Shown here one piece after another: positions 17,606 through 26,048 of a DNA stretch of 64,000 nucleotides. The position numbers and the translations under genes were made by a program. This DNA comes from Ruminococcus sp. GTDB lineage: Bacteria > Bacillota > Clostridia > Oscillospirales > Acutalibacteraceae. The stretch is from assembly GCA_017416065.1 (NCBI GenBank), contig JAFQDM010000012.1, positions 23,828 to 87,827 on the forward strand, read 5' to 3'. Position 1 is the stretch's first letter, and each line of letters opens with the position of its first letter. The notes under the pieces were generated by a model that was not told where the DNA came from, ran no database searches, and saw nothing but the letters and a program-made list of their open reading frames with translations.

Positions 17606-18103
17606 ATGGTATATATAATAACTTCAGTTGTTGGTTTTTTGCTTACAATAATAATCAGTGCAGGCTACAGCAGTATGGCTGAGAATAATAAACGGAATCA
17701 GCTTAGCGGAGTTAGTTTATCACAACGTCATATGAATTATGGAAATAGTTACAGCTTTTTTCTGAGAAAAGAAAACGACAGAGTTGTTTTCAATGCAGAT
17801 GTCAGGCTTTGTGAGGAGCCTTATGAAATTATCCTCGAAGAATGCTTGATCGAGGATACGTATTTTAATAAACTCCTTGAGCTTGAAAATAAGTGTAACA
17901 TTTCTGGCTATGTCAAATCTTTTAAGAAGAAACCCTCACTTTTTCAGGTGATGGATAAAACCGAGAATATAACGTCTGTTTATTACTCAGACCTTGCAGA
18001 TAGATCTGCAAGCTCAGGCGAATACAAAGATGAGCTTTATAATTTCTTTGTTGATCTTGCAAAGATATATAAAGATAAGTCTGTTGCTAAAACCCTAAAA
18101 TAA
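17606..18103 (+). CDS. Membrane-anchored protein of unknown function
   Basis: The 165-residue product has one N-terminal transmembrane segment (YIITSVVGFLLTIIISAGYS, residues 3-22) and then a soluble alpha/beta region. No family is recognised. The ATG at 17606 lacks a good ribosome-binding site: the nearest AGG is about 15 bp upstream, and another ATG ten bases earlier is in a different frame. It lies between two zinc-ribbon genes on the same strand, 12 bp before the next, and so most likely belongs to the same cassette. Confidence 0.65.
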   Translation: MVYIITSVVGFLLTIIISAGYSSMAENNKRNQLSGVSLSQRHMNYGNSYSFFLRKENDRVVFNADVRLCEEPYEIILEECLIEDTYFNKLLELENKCNISGYVKSFKKKPSLFQVMDKTENITSVYYSDLADRSASSGEYKDELYNFFVDLAKIYKDKSVAKTLK

Positions 18104-18115
18104 GGAGTGGTATAA

Positions 18116-19402
18116 TTGTCAACATTACAGGAGTACAAGTGCCCGTGCTGCGGTGGCGCTCTGGAATTTAACAGCTCTGTTCAAAAAATGAAGTGTCCTT
18201 TCTGCGACACAGAGTTTGAAATGGAGGCTCTTGAGGCATATGATGCTCAGCTTAATAATGATCAGCAAAGCGATATGAACTGGGATTCAGATGCGGGTCA
18301 ACAGTGGCTTGAAGGCGAGACCGACGGATTGAGAACCTATGTGTGCAAATCCTGCGGAGGAGAGATTATCGGCGATGAAACAACTGCCGCAACTTCCTGT
18401 CCATATTGTGATAACCCCATAGTACTTATGGGACAGTTTTCCGGCAGTCTTAAGCCGGACTATGTAATCCCCTTCAAGCAGGATAAAAAATCTGCCGTGG
18501 CCGGACTAAAAAAGCACTATGAAGGTAAAACCCTTCTTCCAAAAGTGTTTAAGGATCAGAATCATATTGAAGAGGTCAAGGGTGTTTATGTTCCTTTCTG
18601 GCTGTTTGATGCAGATGCTCAGGCAAGTATCCGCTACAAAGCAACCAAGGAGAGAACTTGGAGCGATTCGAATTATTACTATAAAGAAACAAGCTATTAT
18701 TCAGTACAGCGTGGGGGATATATAGGCTTTAATACCGTGCCCGTTGACGGTTCCTCCAAAATGCCGGATGATCTGATGGAATCCGTTGAGCCTTTCAATT
18801 TTTCAGAGGCCGTGCCTTTCCAAACAGCTTATCTTGCGGGGTATTTTGCAGATAAATACGATGTTACGGATGATGAGAGCGTAGAGCGTGCCAATGCAAG
18901 AATCAAACAGAGCACTGAAGATGAATTCAGAAAAACCGTAACAGGCTACGATACGGTCACATCTGAGTATACATATATTAACCTGCAGAACGCCAAAGCA
19001 AAGTACGCTCTTTATCCCGTATGGCTTCTTAATACAGATTGGAACGGAAAAAAATACACCTTTGCCATGAACGGACAAACAGGAAAGATGGTAGGTGATC
19101 TGCCTCTGGATAAGAAAAAATATTGGGGAATCACTCTGGGTCTGTTAGTTATAATTGCTGCTGTGCTGTATGCACTTTCTTTTGTAATCGAGCTTTTCGG
19201 CAGTCCTATCTTTATAGGAATCGTTTCTGTTGCAGGTGCATTTATTACCACGGGGGTTATGCGCGGACAGCTCAAGAGTGTCAGCTTTAAGGGCAATGCT
19301 ACCGATTATGTTCGTAACGGAAGCCTGAGTGTTACCGAAAGAAATGACGTCTTTCTTTATCGCAAGGTTGACCGCAGAGAAAAACCAAAGCAGGATAATT
19401 AA
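18116..19402 (+). CDS. TFIIB-type zinc-ribbon membrane protein (YdjG-like)
   Basis: The 428-residue protein begins with two zinc ribbons: C9/C12 with C27/C30, and a second near residues 80-105 (CKSCGGEI, then CPYCDNPI). A central beta-rich domain with a YVPFW motif follows, and two transmembrane segments lie around 340-380 before a short cytoplasmic tail. This matches YdjG-type proteins of the Bacillus PspA/YdjGHI system. The start codon is TTG behind AAGGAGTGG. It follows a membrane-anchored unknown and precedes another cassette protein by 18 bp. Confidence 0.82.
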   Translation: MSTLQEYKCPCCGGALEFNSSVQKMKCPFCDTEFEMEALEAYDAQLNNDQQSDMNWDSDAGQQWLEGETDGLRTYVCKSCGGEIIGDETTAATSCPYCDNPIVLMGQFSGSLKPDYVIPFKQDKKSAVAGLKKHYEGKTLLPKVFKDQNHIEEVKGVYVPFWLFDADAQASIRYKATKERTWSDSNYYYKETSYYSVQRGGYIGFNTVPVDGSSKMPDDLMESVEPFNFSEAVPFQTAYLAGYFADKYDVTDDESVERANARIKQSTEDEFRKTVTGYDTVTSEYTYINLQNAKAKYALYPVWLLNTDWNGKKYTFAMNGQTGKMVGDLPLDKKKYWGITLGLLVIIAAVLYALSFVIELFGSPIFIGIVSVAGAFITTGVMRGQLKSVSFKGNATDYVRNGSLSVTERNDVFLYRKVDRREKPKQDN

Positions 19403-19420
19403 GTTTAAGAAGGTGACATA

Positions 19421-19999
19421 ATGGGAATTTTTGACAAACTTAGAAATGCGGCGAATTCTGCCGTGAATTCCGCTGTAAGTCAGGCTATCAATTCTATTGG
19501 CAATAAAAAAGAGACCTTTACATTCTCAAAGCTTCCCGAGAGTTTAGAAGAACTGCAGGCTTTGCCTCAGGCATCTCTTGATTCTCCATTTAAAACAGCA
19601 GCTCTTTCTGTGCTGGCACTTTGTGTTTACGGCGCAGACAAGGAACGCGGCATAGAGATGCTTAACTTCCTTAAAGGTCCCAGACCTTTAAGCGGAAGCG
19701 AGATAGCATTTCTTGACGACAGATTCAGTGGAGGTCAGTGGTATGTGCCTTTCTCTTACTTTAAAGGTGCAACCCCTGACAATAACTATACACCCACAGA
19801 ACCTTTTACACTCGAAGTTGAGAGTAATCAGAATTCTGCGGTAAATGAGGGGTATATGACCCTGTGGCTTAAAAGCGGCGGTGCAGACAGCCCTCGTCAG
19901 ATAAGTCTCAGAATGAAAGGCGACGGCAGATGGTTTTTGTGGGAGCAGTTCATAATGGTAGGTATCCGTACTCCCAAGTCCCAGGATCCTTGGGCATAA
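19421..19999 (+). CDS. Soluble cassette protein of unknown function, possibly DUF6935
   Basis: The 192-residue product has an amphipathic alanine/asparagine-rich N-terminus (residues 1-28), a helical segment with LSVLALCVYGADKERGIEML, and a beta-rich second half ending in WEQFIMVGIRTPKSQDPWA. From memory it resembles the uncharacterised DUF6935 family; this is not certain. No signal peptide or membrane segment is visible. An AAGGTGA site precedes the ATG. Its position between the YdjG-like gene and the lipoprotein gene suggests a common transcript. Confidence 0.6.
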   Translation: MGIFDKLRNAANSAVNSAVSQAINSIGNKKETFTFSKLPESLEELQALPQASLDSPFKTAALSVLALCVYGADKERGIEMLNFLKGPRPLSGSEIAFLDDRFSGGQWYVPFSYFKGATPDNNYTPTEPFTLEVESNQNSAVNEGYMTLWLKSGGADSPRQISLRMKGDGRWFLWEQFIMVGIRTPKSQDPWA

Positions 20000-20021
20000 T
20001 ATATTTTTTTGGAGGAAACAA

Positions 20022-21461
20022 ATGATGAAAAGAATATTTGCAATTGTATTAATCGTAATGATGGTGTTTGCTCTTGCAGCCTGTGATGGCGGCAGCAAGA
20101 ACACGAATGAAACATCCCCTTCAAATTCAGCACAAGTTCCTGCAGATGCACAGAAGCTGGAAACAAATCTGTGGACTCTCAGCTACGATGCTGTATGGAC
20201 TTACGAAGAAGATGACCTTTCTGATGACGAGGAATACTCTTCCGTAACACTCACCATTCCTGAGGGTGATGATTCATACGTTATTAGCGCAGATATCAGC
20301 GCAAGTATTGAAGATCCCGAAGATTTCAGAAGCTACCTTGACAGCTACGGCTTTGATGCATACGAGTATGCAGAAAACAACGCCTATGATCTTGTAAATA
20401 TCGGCGGTGTAGATTGCCTTATGCAGGAGGGTAACTATTGGGGTGAGCCCTGCCTGAGATATTTCGGCAGAGTTGAAAATGCAAACGCAACAGTACTTAT
20501 TGTCATTATGGGCGAGTATGAGGATGCAAAGGTTGACACACTCCTTGCAGGACTCAGCTTTAATCTTACAGATATTGGCAACGTGGATTGTCCCTGGCCT
20601 TGGAACGGTGAGCACTTCTCAGCTCAGGATGCATCAGTAAAAGCAGGAGAAAAAACTCTTTCTTCCAAGTGGATCCCCTTTGACGAGAGCCTTGTAACCT
20701 CCGAAACCTTCGACCATAAGGTAGAGGTCGTAGGCGACAAAGCATATGTTATTACAGGCGGCGTTCTGAAGCAGTTTGCTTTTGATGGCAAGAAGCTTAC
20801 CTTTGAAAAGGACGTAGAGCTTGAGGGTGAATACGAGTATATTACCGCTGACAAGAACGGCGAGCTTTGGCTTTCTGCATTTTCAGAGGACCTTGCTCTT
20901 GTAGTTGACGGTGAGGTTGTGGCAACCTATGGAGATACAGACAACGTGGTAATGAGTCCTGACGGCACATGGGGTATCAGCTACTTCACATCTGCAGAAT
21001 GTGAGAAGATCACTATCGGCGGCAATAATATCGACAGAGAACCCATTACATTTGAAGAACTTGATACTATATCTGAGATCTTCGTAGATGAGAAAAATAT
21101 CTATGTATGCGGTTATGCTCTTGATGAAAGCGGTCATAAGGTGTTTGTCTACGACACAGACGGTAATCTGCAGAAGATTCTTACAGATGAAGACGGCGAA
21201 GGCTTGGGAAGCATCACATATTTCACATCAACTGAAGATGGATATCTCGGATTAGATGCAAATATGAGAGAAGTTATCCTTTGGGATGCTGACGGAAAAT
21301 ATGTGGGTGCAGCAGACGACAGCGATCTGTTCTCAACAGGTTATCCCTGGTTCTGCGACGGAACCATCACAAAAGACGGCAATATTCTTGTTCTCCTCAC
21401 AGACAAGCGTGCAGACAACTCCGCAATGGAGCTGATTGCATTTACTCTCGGTGGTTTCTGA
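20022..21461 (+). CDS. Large lipoprotein with a propeller-like C-terminal region
   Basis: The 479-residue protein has a lipoprotein signal peptide ending in LAAC, with C21 as the lipidation site. Residues 40-190 form a beta-rich domain; from about 225 onward short repeats such as KVEVVGDKAYVITGG, KNGELWLSAFS and EKNIYVCGYAL look like blades of a beta-propeller. No enzyme motif is seen. It would be anchored to the outer face of the membrane. It follows the previous gene by 22 bp with a TTGGAGG site, so it may be the extracellular part of the zinc-ribbon cassette. Confidence 0.7.
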   Translation: MMKRIFAIVLIVMMVFALAACDGGSKNTNETSPSNSAQVPADAQKLETNLWTLSYDAVWTYEEDDLSDDEEYSSVTLTIPEGDDSYVISADISASIEDPEDFRSYLDSYGFDAYEYAENNAYDLVNIGGVDCLMQEGNYWGEPCLRYFGRVENANATVLIVIMGEYEDAKVDTLLAGLSFNLTDIGNVDCPWPWNGEHFSAQDASVKAGEKTLSSKWIPFDESLVTSETFDHKVEVVGDKAYVITGGVLKQFAFDGKKLTFEKDVELEGEYEYITADKNGELWLSAFSEDLALVVDGEVVATYGDTDNVVMSPDGTWGISYFTSAECEKITIGGNNIDREPITFEELDTISEIFVDEKNIYVCGYALDESGHKVFVYDTDGNLQKILTDEDGEGLGSITYFTSTEDGYLGLDANMREVILWDADGKYVGAADDSDLFSTGYPWFCDGTITKDGNILVLLTDKRADNSAMELIAFTLGGF

Positions 21462-21464
21462 TAA

Positions 21465-21770
21465 ATGAAGAATAAATGTTCTTTCGATAAGGAAAAAGCG
21501 TTTTATTTCCGTCGTCGTGGAGTTATTGCAGGAGGTAGGTTCTCTATGCAGATTACTCCTTCTGATGTAGTAGAGTGTTTTGAGGAGATTATTCCCGTCA
21601 ATGAATTTGAGGACGGAATGAAAGACCGAGGAGCGCATATGTACTTTGCAGGTAAAAAAGAGGGTACGGCAATTGTCACTATGTTTTTTCATTACCCAAC
21701 CTGCAAGCCTGAAGAGCTTATTTTGAAGCTCAAGGTTGATGAACACTTACGTGTTGATTCGGTTGAATAA
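21465..21770 (+). CDS. Small protein of unknown function at the end of the cassette
   Basis: The 101-residue product is unrecognised. The ATG at 21465 lies 3 bp after the lipoprotein stop and has no clear ribosome-binding site, so it would rely on coupling. A second in-frame ATG at 21546 has AGGAGGT at 21530-21536 and would give a 74-residue protein starting MQITPSDVVECFEE. The upstream part (FYFRRRGVIAGGRFS) reads smoothly into the rest, so the longer form is kept, with the shorter one as an alternative. A terminator follows. Confidence 0.55.
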   Translation: MKNKCSFDKEKAFYFRRRGVIAGGRFSMQITPSDVVECFEEIIPVNEFEDGMKDRGAHMYFAGKKEGTAIVTMFFHYPTCKPEELILKLKVDEHLRVDSVE

Positions 21771-21791
21771 ATAAACTTTGAAATTTACCGT

Positions 21792-21828
21792 AAAACTGAC
21801 ATCACTTTTTGGTGGTGTCAGTTTTTTT
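21792..21828 (+). terminator. Rho-independent terminator after the zinc-ribbon cassette
   Basis: CTGACATCAC (21796-21805) pairs with GTGGTGTCAG (21812-21821), including one G-U pair, followed by seven T residues. Confidence 0.88.
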
Positions 21829-21952
21829 ATGCAGAATCTTTTATGAGATAATTCATTATATACCCGGATTTAAAGATGAAATAATCAGTACTTGAGCTTT
21901 ATTTGCCAAAAATACTATAACAAAACTGTAAACAGTGTAACAGCACAAAGCC

Positions 21953-21982
21953 TTGAATTTGTCCTGCGTAGGGTGATATAAT
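21953..21982 (+). promoter_or_regulatory. Extended -10 promoter for the pseudokinase gene
   Basis: TTGAAT (21953-21958), an 18-bp spacer, and TATAAT (21977-21982) preceded by TGA, which gives an extended -10. Just upstream the palindrome ACTGTAAACAGT (21925-21936) could bind a regulator. The pseudokinase gene thus forms its own unit. Confidence 0.55.
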
Positions 21983-22034
21983 AAAATCAGTCTAATTATA
22001 CATTCGCGAGATTATGCTGACAGGAGATGATTTA

Positions 22035-23675
22035 ATGTCACTGTGTATAGGCTGTATGCATGAAATAGGCAGTGAGATGATTTGTCCCGATTGCGGATTC
22101 GATAATACAAAAACCCAGGTTTCACCTTTTTTGCCCTATGGAATTGTTCTTGATAAAAGATATATCGTTGGCAGAAATATAGAGATAAACGGAGAAAGCA
22201 CACTCTATATCGGTTTTGACAGAGAAACTTCTAAAACCGTACTTATTCGTGAATTTCTTCCCGACGGTTATTACTCACGTCCTCAGGGTGGGGTGAAAAT
22301 CACGGTTGACCCTGCTAAAAAAGAAAATTTTGATAAACTTCTCTATGATTTCGAGCAATTCTTCAGCTTCCTTTCAACCCTCAGAGATATGTCTGCAATG
22401 AACGTTATCACAGATATATTCAGAGCAAACAACACATGCTATGTTATTGAGGAATACGAGGAGCTCATCTCATTCGAAGAATACATTTTAAGGAACAACG
22501 GTCACCTTGAATGGGAGGTTGCCCGTCCTTTGTTTATGCCCGTTATTTCTTTACTTGAGGCATTGCACAAGAATGGGTACGGACACTACGCTATTTCTCC
22601 CTCCAATTTGTATATAACCACCTCCGGCAAGGCACTTCTCCTGGGTTTTGCTACCATTAATGAACGCAGAAGAGGCACTCCTCTCAAATCTCAGTTGTTT
22701 GCCGGCTGTGCTGCTCCGGAGCAGTATGAGAGAAACTTTCCGATTGATAATATCACAGATATCTACGGCTTTACAGCAACACTTTTCTATGCCCTCACGG
22801 GTGCTTTGCCCGCAAACGCAAAAGAGAGAATTACTGACGGAGCTTTGCTTATGAGCACCGCAACCGTCAAGAGACTGCCTCCTCACGTTGTTTCTGCTCT
22901 GGCAAACGGCTTACAGGTTAAACGCGAAGAACGCATTATAGATTTCGGTGATCTGCGTTCGCAGCTTTCAGCAGCTCCCACGGTTAAGGCTATTCAGGAG
23001 GAGATCAGCCGTACTGCAAGTATGGCTAATTCCATCAAGCCGGAAAAGAAAAAATACGGAATGTCTCCAATTTCAGTCGGAATCATCGTTACTGTAGTAG
23101 CATCTCTCATTTTCCTTTGGCTTGGTATTATTATTGTTGATAAAACTGTTTCCACAGATGATCCCGTCAGCACAGTGCCTCCTTCAACTCAGGCTCAGAT
23201 CCCAACCGTTGACCCTGATGAGGAATGGACGGGAGAAACTCTTGCAAACTATGTCGGCAAGGATTTTGACACAGTAAGTGCAGAGCTTGTTTCCAAGGGG
23301 ATCTTTGTTTTCCAATATGTTTATGCCGATGAGGATGACGGATACTCGAACGAGTATGAAAAGGGCGAAATAATGGAGCAGAGCTTTCCTGAGGGAACTC
23401 CTTTGGATTCCGAGCGTGGCTTTGCAGTTTCCTTCAAGGTCAGTCGCGGACCCAAAACCGCCGAGCTGCCCGATGTTAAAGATATGTCGCTTGCAACTGC
23501 AGTTTCAAAGCTTACTGAGCTTGGATTTGTAGTTTACAAGGATGATGCGGTGGTTTATGATGATAAGATAGGCAAAGACAAGGTAATTGGTTATGCTGAT
23601 TATGATGCAAATGATAAGGTTGCTCTGAATTCAGACATTTACCTTGTTGTAAGCGCAGGTCCAAAGCCTGAATAA
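22035..23675 (+). CDS. Zinc-ribbon pseudokinase with transmembrane helix and two PASTA domains
   Basis: The 546-residue protein has an N-terminal zinc ribbon (C4, C7, C17, C20), a protein-kinase fold (about 35-315), one transmembrane helix near 342-368 and two PASTA repeats. Catalytic residues are missing: the VAIK lysine position reads VLIREF, the HRD loop reads HYAISPSN, and DFG is replaced by LGF, while APEQ is kept. It should therefore be a pseudokinase that senses cell-wall ligands and signals by binding. The ATG at 22035 is chosen over 22014 because GGAG at 22023-22026 fits it. Confidence 0.82.
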   Translation: MSLCIGCMHEIGSEMICPDCGFDNTKTQVSPFLPYGIVLDKRYIVGRNIEINGESTLYIGFDRETSKTVLIREFLPDGYYSRPQGGVKITVDPAKKENFDKLLYDFEQFFSFLSTLRDMSAMNVITDIFRANNTCYVIEEYEELISFEEYILRNNGHLEWEVARPLFMPVISLLEALHKNGYGHYAISPSNLYITTSGKALLLGFATINERRRGTPLKSQLFAGCAAPEQYERNFPIDNITDIYGFTATLFYALTGALPANAKERITDGALLMSTATVKRLPPHVVSALANGLQVKREERIIDFGDLRSQLSAAPTVKAIQEEISRTASMANSIKPEKKKYGMSPISVGIIVTVVASLIFLWLGIIIVDKTVSTDDPVSTVPPSTQAQIPTVDPDEEWTGETLANYVGKDFDTVSAELVSKGIFVFQYVYADEDDGYSNEYEKGEIMEQSFPEGTPLDSERGFAVSFKVSRGPKTAELPDVKDMSLATAVSKLTELGFVVYKDDAVVYDDKIGKDKVIGYADYDANDKVALNSDIYLVVSAGPKPE

Positions 23676-23687
23676 TATTATAAGCAA

Positions 23688-23723
23688 AGAAGCACTTCTG
23701 AACCTTTGTTCACAAGTGCTTCT
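23688..23723. terminator. Hairpin between convergent genes, probable bidirectional terminator
   Basis: AGAAGCACTT (23688-23697) pairs with AAGTGCTTCT (23714-23723), with an inner GAAC/GTTC pairing. It lies between the pseudokinase stop and the convergent XRE gene. T-runs are short on both sides, so efficiency is uncertain. Confidence 0.6.
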
Positions 23724-23747
23724 GTTGATTTGGCGTGTATAAAAAAA

Positions 23748-24440
23748 TTATTTGTGTCTTGTTCTTATCTTGCTTTCTGCATGCTGAATAAGATTTAATA
23801 ATGAACTTGACTGATTTGAATATTCCTGCGATAATATCTCTGTAGAGTATTCCGTGTTTTTTAAGCTTGCGGCAGAGTCGGAGTCACTGTCTTTACTTGT
23901 GGCATACTGGAACTTTGTTGCGTATCTTGCCATGTAAGAATCGCAATATCCCTGATATATTCCTTTATTTACAGAGAACATGGTCTGGTGATTTTCTTCA
24001 TTTGCCGAGTATAAAGTCCTGAAAACCTTATAAACCGACAGCATCAGATAATTAGAAACATCAGAAGTCAATTGTTTATTCTTGTTTTTTGCCAGCATAT
24101 CAAATATAATAGCAAGAGAGTTGCATATTATTTTTTTATTAAGCATAGGAACCAGGGATGTTCCTCTCAGGTTTTCGGGTATTTCGTTGTTATCTTCGGG
24201 AATATCATCAAAGTTCAGGGTAGCTCCTGAGCGTTCAGGGCTTCTGCCAAGAAGAAAATCGCAGGAAACGTTATAATATTCTGCAACGTTTATTACAAAA
24301 TCAAGAGAGCATTGCCGTATTCCTTTTTCATAGTGAGAGAGCAATGCCTGAGAGATTCCCAAGTCAGCTGCAACCTGCTTCTGACTGAATTTCTTTTCTT
24401 TTCTCAGCATCGTAATTATGCGGGGGAAATCTTTGTTCAT
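23748..24440 (-). CDS. XRE-family helix-turn-helix transcriptional regulator
   Basis: The 230-residue protein has a classic N-terminal XRE domain (about residues 6-62; KKFSQKQVAADLGISQALLS is the recognition region) and an uncharacterised helical C-terminal region with serine-rich stretches. A role in regulating the divergent phosphatase gene, or itself, is suggested by the palindrome in its own promoter. No inducer-binding domain is recognised. It is convergent with the pseudokinase gene. Confidence 0.85.
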   Translation of the reverse strand: MNKDFPRIITMLRKEKKFSQKQVAADLGISQALLSHYEKGIRQCSLDFVINVAEYYNVSCDFLLGRSPERSGATLNFDDIPEDNNEIPENLRGTSLVPMLNKKIICNSLAIIFDMLAKNKNKQLTSDVSNYLMLSVYKVFRTLYSANEENHQTMFSVNKGIYQGYCDSYMARYATKFQYATSKDSDSDSAASLKNTEYSTEILSQEYSNQSSSLLNLIQHAESKIRTRHK

Positions 24441-24465
24441 GGAAATACCACCTTTCTATACAGAC

Positions 24466-24494
24466 AGTATAATTCAAAATTTACATATTGTAAA
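24466..24494 (-). promoter_or_regulatory. XRE gene promoter with overlapping palindromic operator
   Basis: On the minus strand TTTACA (24489-24494) and TATACT (24466-24471) are 17 bp apart. The near-perfect palindrome TTTACATATTGTAAA (24480-24494) covers the -35 element and lies only 13 bp before the ribosome-binding site region of the divergent gene, so it is a good candidate binding site for the regulator itself. Confidence 0.55.
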
Positions 24495-24512
24495 TACCTA
24501 TAGGAGAATATT

Positions 24513-25139
24513 ATGAAATCTTATTATATCCATTTTATCCGCCACGGAGCAATTGAAGAAACAAAAAAAGGAGCCTACATAGGAGTGACCGACCCTGAGC
24601 TTTCAGAGGAAGGTATAAGAGAGCTTAAAAGCCTTGACAACTCTTGTAAATACCCTTATGCTCCTGTTATCTTCACAAGTCCTCTTAAGCGTTGCACTCA
24701 GACCTGTGAGATACTGTATCCTCATATCAATCCCATTACCGTTGATGAGCTAACAGAGATGAACTTCGGCAAATGGGAGGGTAAAACAGCAGATGAGCTC
24801 AGAGGAGACCCTTTGTTTGAGTCCTGGCTTGCAGGTGAAGAGGGAGTGACTCCACCCGGAGGAGAAAGCAACGATGACTTCACAAGGCGCATTTGCCTTA
24901 TGTTTCAGAATATTGTTGACGGACTTATCAAGACAGGTAACACCGATTGTGCAATTGTTACCCACGGGGGAATTATTATGACCTTGCTTGCTGTGTACGG
25001 CTTGCCTCAGGCAAAGCCTTTTGACTGGGCATGCGATAACGGATACGGATTTTCTATGCGAGTTACTCCCATGCTTTGGCAGAGAGACAGAGTTGCAGAG
25101 GTCTACAAGCTCATACCTGAAGAAAAGGATGATGACTAA
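24513..25139 (+). CDS. Histidine phosphatase family protein
   Basis: The 208-residue protein has the phosphoglycerate-mutase-like signature RHG at residues 10-12, the phosphate-pocket segment FTSPLKRCTQT, the glutamate motif EMNFGKWEGKT and a late VTHGGII histidine. Relatives act on sugar phosphates or on alpha-ribazole phosphate (CobC). No cobalamin gene is nearby, so the substrate is left open. A TAGGAG site precedes the ATG. The next gene starts directly after its stop. Confidence 0.85.
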   Translation: MKSYYIHFIRHGAIEETKKGAYIGVTDPELSEEGIRELKSLDNSCKYPYAPVIFTSPLKRCTQTCEILYPHINPITVDELTEMNFGKWEGKTADELRGDPLFESWLAGEEGVTPPGGESNDDFTRRICLMFQNIVDGLIKTGNTDCAIVTHGGIIMTLLAVYGLPQAKPFDWACDNGYGFSMRVTPMLWQRDRVAEVYKLIPEEKDDD

Positions 25140-25850
25140 ATGAATATTAAATACGACCTGCACACTCACCTTATTCCGATGATTGATGACGGTGCTCAGA
25201 GTGTTGAAGAGTCTTTGATGCTTATTGAGGAATTAAGCAATCAAGGTATCGAAAATATCGTCTTTACACCACACTTTTATACTCACAAGGAAAGCGCAGA
25301 GGATTTCGTTTTACGCAGAAACGAAGCATATAAGGAGATTCGCAATCTGATTCCCGATTATTTAAACGTAAAACTTGGGGCAGAGGTTTACGTAACCGAT
25401 TATCTGTTTGCAGAAGAAAGGGATCTGCGACCCTTATGCATAGAAGGCACCAATTATATGATAACTGAGTTTTCTTATGATTCCGATTTCTCAGGCGGTT
25501 CAATGCGAAGACTTTTGAAGCTCATTGGTTTAGGGTATATCCCGATCATTCCTCATGTTGAACGTTATCCTGCTTTGATAAAGAAAAAATCAAAGCTTGA
25601 TGAATTGATCGATATGGGAGTTCTGATTCAATCGAATTTTATCTCTTTCGCCGAGAAGGGCAAGTCAAGAAAACTTTTAAAGCTTCTGAATTCAGGATAT
25701 ATACATATACTTTCAACAGATGTTCATAATTTAAGCAGAAATGCTCCCGACAGTATCTCAAAGGCAATGGAGATCATCTCCAAAAAGTGTTCTTTTGATA
25801 TTATTAATTCCTTAAATCAGAATGCCCGTGATGTTTTTGAGGGCAGATGA
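25140..25850 (+). CDS. CpsB/YwqE-type PHP-domain phosphatase
   Basis: The 236-residue protein has PHP-family metal-binding motifs: DLHTH at residues 6-10, FTPHFYTH near 42, EVY near 80, HVERYP near 139 and STDVHN near 198. CpsB and YwqE are manganese-dependent tyrosine phosphatases that act on capsule-regulating tyrosine kinases. No capsule genes or tyrosine kinase are in the window, so the target may be elsewhere. The ATG follows the previous stop with no gap, so the pair is probably one transcript. Confidence 0.82.
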   Translation: MNIKYDLHTHLIPMIDDGAQSVEESLMLIEELSNQGIENIVFTPHFYTHKESAEDFVLRRNEAYKEIRNLIPDYLNVKLGAEVYVTDYLFAEERDLRPLCIEGTNYMITEFSYDSDFSGGSMRRLLKLIGLGYIPIIPHVERYPALIKKKSKLDELIDMGVLIQSNFISFAEKGKSRKLLKLLNSGYIHILSTDVHNLSRNAPDSISKAMEIISKKCSFDIINSLNQNARDVFEGR

Positions 25851-25860
25851 ATATTATTCA

Positions 25861-25891
25861 AGACGTTGTTTTTATGCAACGTCTTTTTTTA
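25861..25891 (+). terminator. Rho-independent terminator after the PHP phosphatase gene
   Basis: AGACGTTG (25861-25868) pairs with CAACGTCT (25877-25884), and a run of seven T residues follows. Confidence 0.9.
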
Positions 25892-25992
25892 TTTGAGTTG
25901 CAAAAATCAGTGTTTATGAAAGAATTTTTGATGTATTTCCTGAAATAATCCAAATATCTTGCAAAATTAAGATTTAAATCCTGCAAAAATCA

Positions 25993-26021
25993 TTGAAAAT
26001 TTGAAGCGGATGTGGTATTAT
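25993..26021 (+). promoter_or_regulatory. Promoter of the RpiR-to-ligA gene run
   Basis: TTGAAA (25993-25998), a 17-bp spacer and TATTAT (26016-26021), with TGG directly before the -10. The start would be about 20 nt before the chosen ATG of the RpiR gene. Confidence 0.55.
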
Positions 26022-26048
26022 TATCTACATATGAAATGGGGGACTATT

